This document shows positions 59,001 to 64,000 of a stretch of DNA of 64,000 nucleotides, piece after piece. The DNA is from Heterobilharzia americana. Lineage: Eukaryota > Platyhelminthes > Trematoda > Strigeidida > Schistosomatidae. The stretch covers positions 137,782,786 through 137,846,785 of the forward strand of contig OX104127.1 in NCBI GenBank assembly GCA_944470555.2, written 5' to 3'. Position 1 is the first letter of the stretch; every line of letters starts with the position of its first letter. The translations under genes and the position numbers were made by a program. The notes below the pieces were generated by a model that was given only the letters and a program-made list of their open reading frames with translations, ran no database searches and was not told the origin of the DNA.

Positions 59001-62000
59001 ACCTGGATATGCACGTGGATATTTTAGATACTCTGTACCTTGTTGTTAAGGTGCGCCACATAGATACACACATACACACATTGTACTTGAATGTAACTCG
59101 ACCCTTATAGAAACCCTAGGTGGTATCATAAAACCGTAACCTCTTCTCGTTCATATGTTTACAAAAGTCTTTGTGAGTAATCTACCAGTCATGAAAACGT
59201 GATGATGCTAAATAATACTGACCCAAAAAGACTTTGGAAATTGATTTTTTTTGAGTGAAATGTCTTCAGGGATTAAACTAGCAGAAATAAAATGAAGATA
59301 CTGAGCTCTGATCTGTCTCTAAATGCTTGTATCTTTCCATTTGACTGCTCTGCTGTGTTAAAACTAAAAGTTATGGTTTTTTAAAAAGAATTGATTTCGA
59401 TAGCATCAACAGTACTTAGAATATTGCTAGAATATCCGTTTCATTCCAACGCTTTATTACTTTCGTTTCATTATATAAACTTTGAATCTTAATGAACAAA
59501 AGATAATAGATGTCTGGAGTGTAGGCGATCTCAGACCAAGTCTTTACTACCTATAAACGAAGATGCGGGCAACATTACAGTGCCCTATATGGAATATCTG
59601 TTTATCAGTAAAAAGAAAATCTCACTATTGTGCATTATCTTCATACTCATGCACGAAACAACGAAAAAATGAAGCTTCACTCACTTATTGTTCGAGTTAC
59701 TTACATTGATGACAGAAGTTCATAATATCGTTTAGGAACGGTACATTAAAACGTTTTAAATGCTAAACAAGAAATACAGTAGAAATAACTTGCAAATCCA
59801 GGTGTCAGATGTTGAGAATCAAGTGATCAGAATCCCCGAACTAAGGTTTTATGCTTCTTGGCACTCAGCAACAAAGTGTCCTTAAATCCATGAGAAAATA
59901 TATGTTCCCTCAGTGGTTCACACCTGTATTACTCAGTCTTTAATATAAAAGCTTGAATATTAAACCGTTTAGGACATGACTAGCCCTTTCCTTGAACCAC
60001 CAGATCGTGTAGAATTGTTGGTGAAACAATGAACTCAACTGATGGTCTGTCACTTTGTGTTTGATTACTCTCATATCTCTTAATTAGCTGCATACACTAT
60101 TTTGTCTTAAAGACGCTCACCGTACCTCAGTCGTTTCAAACAACTAACTGGTTGATTCGGCTCTATCATAGAAGCTAATGTTCGACCACTAATATATAAA
60201 CCTAATTGAAGGTTAGTTGTTGTGGTAGAGAAGATTTGTAACTCAAGATGAAAATGATAACTGTTTGTTATTCTCCAAGCTTTGAGGTTTATTCGTGGAT
60301 TTTTTCATCGCCAAGCCAACAGACTCCATCAGTTTTTACTTCATATAGAAGGGAAGCATTTTAAATTTAGGAGAATGTTGATGTGGGATATCTGCCGACC
60401 TTGAACCTTACTGGGCTGTAGGTAGAAGTGACCTCTTCTGGTGTTTATTATTGATTTGCCTGAACGATTTGCAGCTGACTAATCCCTTCTTAGTAGCTCA
60501 TATACTGGGTCAATGATGATATGTCCGTTAATTGTCAATCGATTGGAGTACCACAGTTCCAGGAACTCTACTACAGTTTTTTAGCTTGTTTGTTGTAGTA
60601 TTTCTATGCTGTATCAATCGAATTTGTGATTGTGTTCATATGGTATTATTCATTATCTTGTGGCTTTCGATATTTAATGTTGATACTTTGAATACTTATA
60701 ACCAGGCTTCAATCGTACAAATCCAATGCACCATCACAGCGAAATGTTCAGATACATTTTGTCTTGGTTTTCTAAAAGGATGCTAGGATTATAATAAAAT
60801 ATACTTATATAATGGTATTATTTACACTGTACTAGGAATAAAAAAATGCCACAGCGACTTTGCGAATTATCACGACACTTAATAAAACAAAACTAGAGTT
60901 TGAAAATATATATGTAAGATGGTTAGACGCGGTTGACGGGAAACCTTGGACTAGGTTACTAACTGTTTGCTACTTGTCTGTGAGTTACGTCTGCAACCTC
61001 AAACGAATTAGTGTCGTATAAAAGATTTAAACACGCGCTAGGTATAACAGCAGTTAGACTTACTGGTTAGATCAGATTAGATTACATACGTTGATTAATT
61101 AATCACTAGAGAACAACCAATTGAATGTTTTCTAGTACCATATGACGATTGAATTCGGTCGACTATTTTGCAGTATGCTAGGCAAGCTATGAGACTCACC
61201 ACTCACATAAGATGGAACATATACGTTCGGAAGGTATGATAAAGATAATTTTTCGCCAAGTTCTGTTCATATATCAGTTACTCTGTCAACTGTTTGCTGA
61301 TTGTCTGTTGATTGCTGGTAAGTCAGAAGATATCATTCAATAGTCGCAGATTACAATAGAAATCACCAAATAGGGATATGTTGGATGAAAATCACTTTGA
61401 AGGCAGCAGTTATTTTGTAGTGTAACCACTTACTATAGCGGTTGATTTTGACTGATGTAAGATGGCTGGAAACAATCGATACGAAACAAAGTGATAGATA
61501 GAAGTTAATCAGCACTTCAGACTGGACAACAGGAAATTGGTAACTCTCCAGTAAACAACCACTATATATACATATAAGATGTCGTTAAAGGGGAAACAAC
61601 AAATTATAGTGTGCATTACCTCTTGGCTTTTTATTTGCTGTACACCATACTAGCAGGTGTGGCTTAGAATTCCTTCAAACTAAGTATTAGTCAAAAGCAT
61701 ACAACTGCTAATCAGAGAGGAGATTACTAGTATTCTCAGAATCGAATTGATTTTGTCTTATGTCCGAGACTTAGTGGAATACATTAAATAACTTCTTACT
61801 GAATCTACTTTCCTGGGAAATTTATAAAAACCCCTCCTTAGACACATGATTAAATTATGCCTAATTTTTATGTAGAAATAATCGCTTCATACATTGGTTA
61901 ACTATGCTGTTCTGTGATTATAAAGATGAAATTTATCCAAATACGTAGGTACTATAACCCATTCTTTTCATGGATAGGCACTAAACCAAACACACTGACT

Positions 62001-63095
62001 GTGGAAATGATAAGTATTCATCGTACTCAAAATACGCATCCGAAACACTGGGTAACTTACTAACTTAACTGGAGCTTGAGATTTCCATGGTTCTGTCAAG
62101 TTGGTCAGCCTGTTATTCATAAACCTGGATCAGAATTTGCACTTACGCCCTACCATCCACTATCACTGTTTATTACGTTAAGATAATAATAGAAGAGTAG
62201 AATGTACTTTGAATTACTTCAAGCGTATAAAGGTAAGAAAGGTTTATCGAAAAAGGTAACCTTTTTGTTGATGACTTTCTATAGGTTCCATGAATTATAA
62301 GCACTACGTAAGTATTTTGTAAGCCACGCCCAAAGAAGGACATTGTTAAATATTGTTTATCAATAGTATTTCTCTTATTTGTGTGACATAAAGATGTGCA
62401 GTCATATGATTCAACGCTATACAGCTACTTGAAAAATTACATCCATTCATACAAACATGCTTTTTAAAGTTGGACCATACTCTCTATTTTCTCATTTTTG
62501 AACTAGGAGGAATGCGAAGGTAGAATTGACTGCATGTTGGTCAGATTATTGAATACTGTGGTTGTGAATGCTGAAAACACTTAGATTTCAACATTAGATT
62601 ATTACACTTCATGTCTGTTTGTTTTGCTCAATACCCTATGTAAATTTGTTTAAATCAGCAAGCGTAATTTACTGAAATACCTTACGCTGATCATTACATA
62701 AAATCAAACAAAGTTTTGAGCTGTAGGAATTCAAAATGAATAGTGCAGTCAAACCGGAACATAAAACTCTGGCATCCTCTTCAAGAGGACCTATGGTAAC
62801 AAAGCTCTTATGATATAAGAAAGGAATAAAACAATTAGCTACTTCAAGTGAATCTTAAGATAAAATATAGTTGCGGTAAAAGCAATTTGCTGCAGACTAT
62901 CCAAACTCACCAACGTTGCCAAACATTAACCTCCTGTTTTTAAAAGATTTACAAACTCAGTGTTACACTTCAAAATCACTAGATAAATCCATTACATTAT
63001 TATTTTTCCTCATAGATATACTCAGTTTGCATTATAATCAACAATATGTGAGTTTAATCTGCGGGTTTGTGGGATTTGGTGATTTTTCGAGTCGG

Positions 63096-63585
63096 TATTC
63101 ATCATAGACTGACATCAGATGGAGAAACATTAGGAATCTGAAAGCACTGGATAGCTATTTCTCATTGGTGTGGATCACATAAGCAGCCAGCACCCACGAT
63201 CCTCCTTGCAAGGGATTTAACCCAGGACATTCAGGTTCCCTGACCAACACGTCAGCATTGGGCCACTGGGTCGGGATCCAACGGTTCATATTTCCAACTT
63301 CTGTCAGACATGGCAGACAGGACAAATACTCATCGATGACGTAGGATGATGGTCGCACTATATCATGAACTGACGGAGATTGGAAATATGGACCACTGGA
63401 TTCCGACGCAGTGACCCAATGGTAATGTGCTGGCAAAAGAACCTTGAGGTCCTGGGTTCGATCCTTGGCGGGCGGAGTCATGAGTGCGTACTACTGAGGA
63501 GTCCCATAATAGTTCAAAATATCTGTCCAGTGCTCCTAGGTTTCCAATGTTCCTCCATCTGATTTCAGTCTATAATGAAAACCAG
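63096..63585 (+). repeat. Palindromic tRNA-like repeat, near full-length
   Basis: Left terminus tattcatcatagactgacat cagatggagaaacatt; right terminus aatgttcctccatctgattt cagtctataatgaaa. Two tRNA-like units face each other: on the minus strand cccagtggcccaatgctgac with gggttaaatccc (63270-63215), and on the plus strand gcagtgacccaatggtaatg with gggttcgatccttgg (63405-63465). The second B box is consensus-like, so this half could still bind Pol III factors. Confidence 0.8.
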
Positions 63586-64000
63586 TATGAAATAGTCTGT
63601 TTGTTCAAATTAAAAAGAGCTGATTTTCAAATGAAATTCCAATGCTCCACGACTAGCGCACTGATAAAATGACAACTATGCTCGAGAGTGATTTTCACTC
63701 GACTACAAACCTCCTTGTTTTGGCAATATCTTTCATCAACCGCATATACACAACGGACAGTGACTAAGTTTTGGGTTATTTTCTTGTAGTGCACGGATGT
63801 TAGTAGATTTCAGTCAGTTTATTTAACGGTGAAGTTAAACAGCACTTTGGAATCACACATTTATCTTTGAAGTCAAAGTATTCACAAAAAGAAAGGAGTT
63901 GTTGGTAGATTGAACATATTTCAGCAAGTGTGGAAAACACACGAAAATGTATCTATCATTGATCTTAAAATGTATATTAGTTTTGTCGATCCGGTTTTAT

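Larger units (their letters stand above)
43295..64000 (+). other. First intron (part) of the calcium-channel gene, repeat-rich
   Basis: No sequence encoding helix S1 (PFEYxIL...ANC) or any later channel segment was found on the + strand to the window end, so the intron exceeds 20.7 kb. Apart from the repeats listed separately I see nothing in 43301-46984, 49409-50099, 50181-51131, 51421-54572, 56823-58459, 59001-63095 and 63586-64000. A tRNA-like trace is at 45750-45790 (tatggctcagtggatagc). Confidence 0.6.

Noticed and set aside
63155..63481. 108-codon ORF on the minus strand, longest ORF in its region
   Set aside because: It spans the two tRNA-like units of a palindromic repeat; similar frames occur in other copies with no conservation.
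1..64000. CRISPR arrays, prokaryotic operons, rRNA genes, spliced-leader RNA gene
   Set aside because: No regularly spaced short direct repeats, no ribosome-binding-site-spaced ORF series and no recognisable rRNA or schistosome spliced-leader sequence were found by reading both strands.

Overview
The window looks like nuclear DNA from a schistosome (genus Schistosoma, blood fluke). It is AT-rich and almost entirely repeat-derived. It carries tRNA-headed SINEs with a hammerhead-ribozyme region of the Schistosoma Sm-alpha type, Penelope-like elements (PLEs) with a GIY-YIG endonuclease, RTE-type LINEs and a second LINE type resembling the CR1/Perere group of S. mansoni. Species cannot be decided from the sequence alone. 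There are no prokaryotic operons, no CRISPR array and no intact transposon ORF.

Only one stretch looks like a host protein exon: 43034-43284 (+). It encodes 83 residues plus two bases of a codon and ends in the segment just before transmembrane helix S1 of domain I of a voltage-gated calcium channel alpha-1 subunit. At the point where the similarity stops there is no GT donor. The sequence is ATATCCTTTT, a perfect match to the donor of a U12-type (AT-AC) minor-spliceosome intron. No following exon is visible, so everything from 43285 to the window end is probably the first part of a first intron of more than 20.7 kb. Everything upstream of 43034 appears intergenic, or a still earlier intron.

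Layout: 1.6-2.6 kb, PLE in an inverted-repeat arrangement; 3.2-4.3 kb, LINE (-); 6.1-7.6 kb, RTE LINE (-); 8.1-9.4 kb, PLE with inverted arms; 9.8-14.5 kb, SINEs; 14.7-15.2 kb, PLE reverse-transcriptase relic; 16-28 kb, SINEs, palindromic tRNA-like repeats, a PLE endonuclease relic and a (TA)n tract; 27.6-29.0 kb, LINE and RTE pieces; 31.7-35.6 kb, three consecutive PLE pieces on the + strand, the last interrupted by an RTE fragment; 36.3-38.2 kb, palindromic repeats and a SINE; 39.4-41.7 kb, PLE (-) next to an RTE copy (+); 43.0-43.3 kb, channel exon; 43.3-64 kb, intron with further SINEs, palindromic repeats and a third inverted PLE pair at 55.25-56.82 kb.

Three structural themes recur. (1) Three PLE loci have 3' ends facing outward as inverted arms that are almost identical (about 155, 214 and 310 bp), although the sequence between the arms is decayed. 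(2) Hammerhead SINEs occur as inverted head-to-head pairs, and no copy keeps both the catalytic core and stem II intact. (3) A family of near-palindromic repeats has terminal inverted repeats and tRNA-like boxes in both orientations. All alignments were made by eye; no database or program was run.
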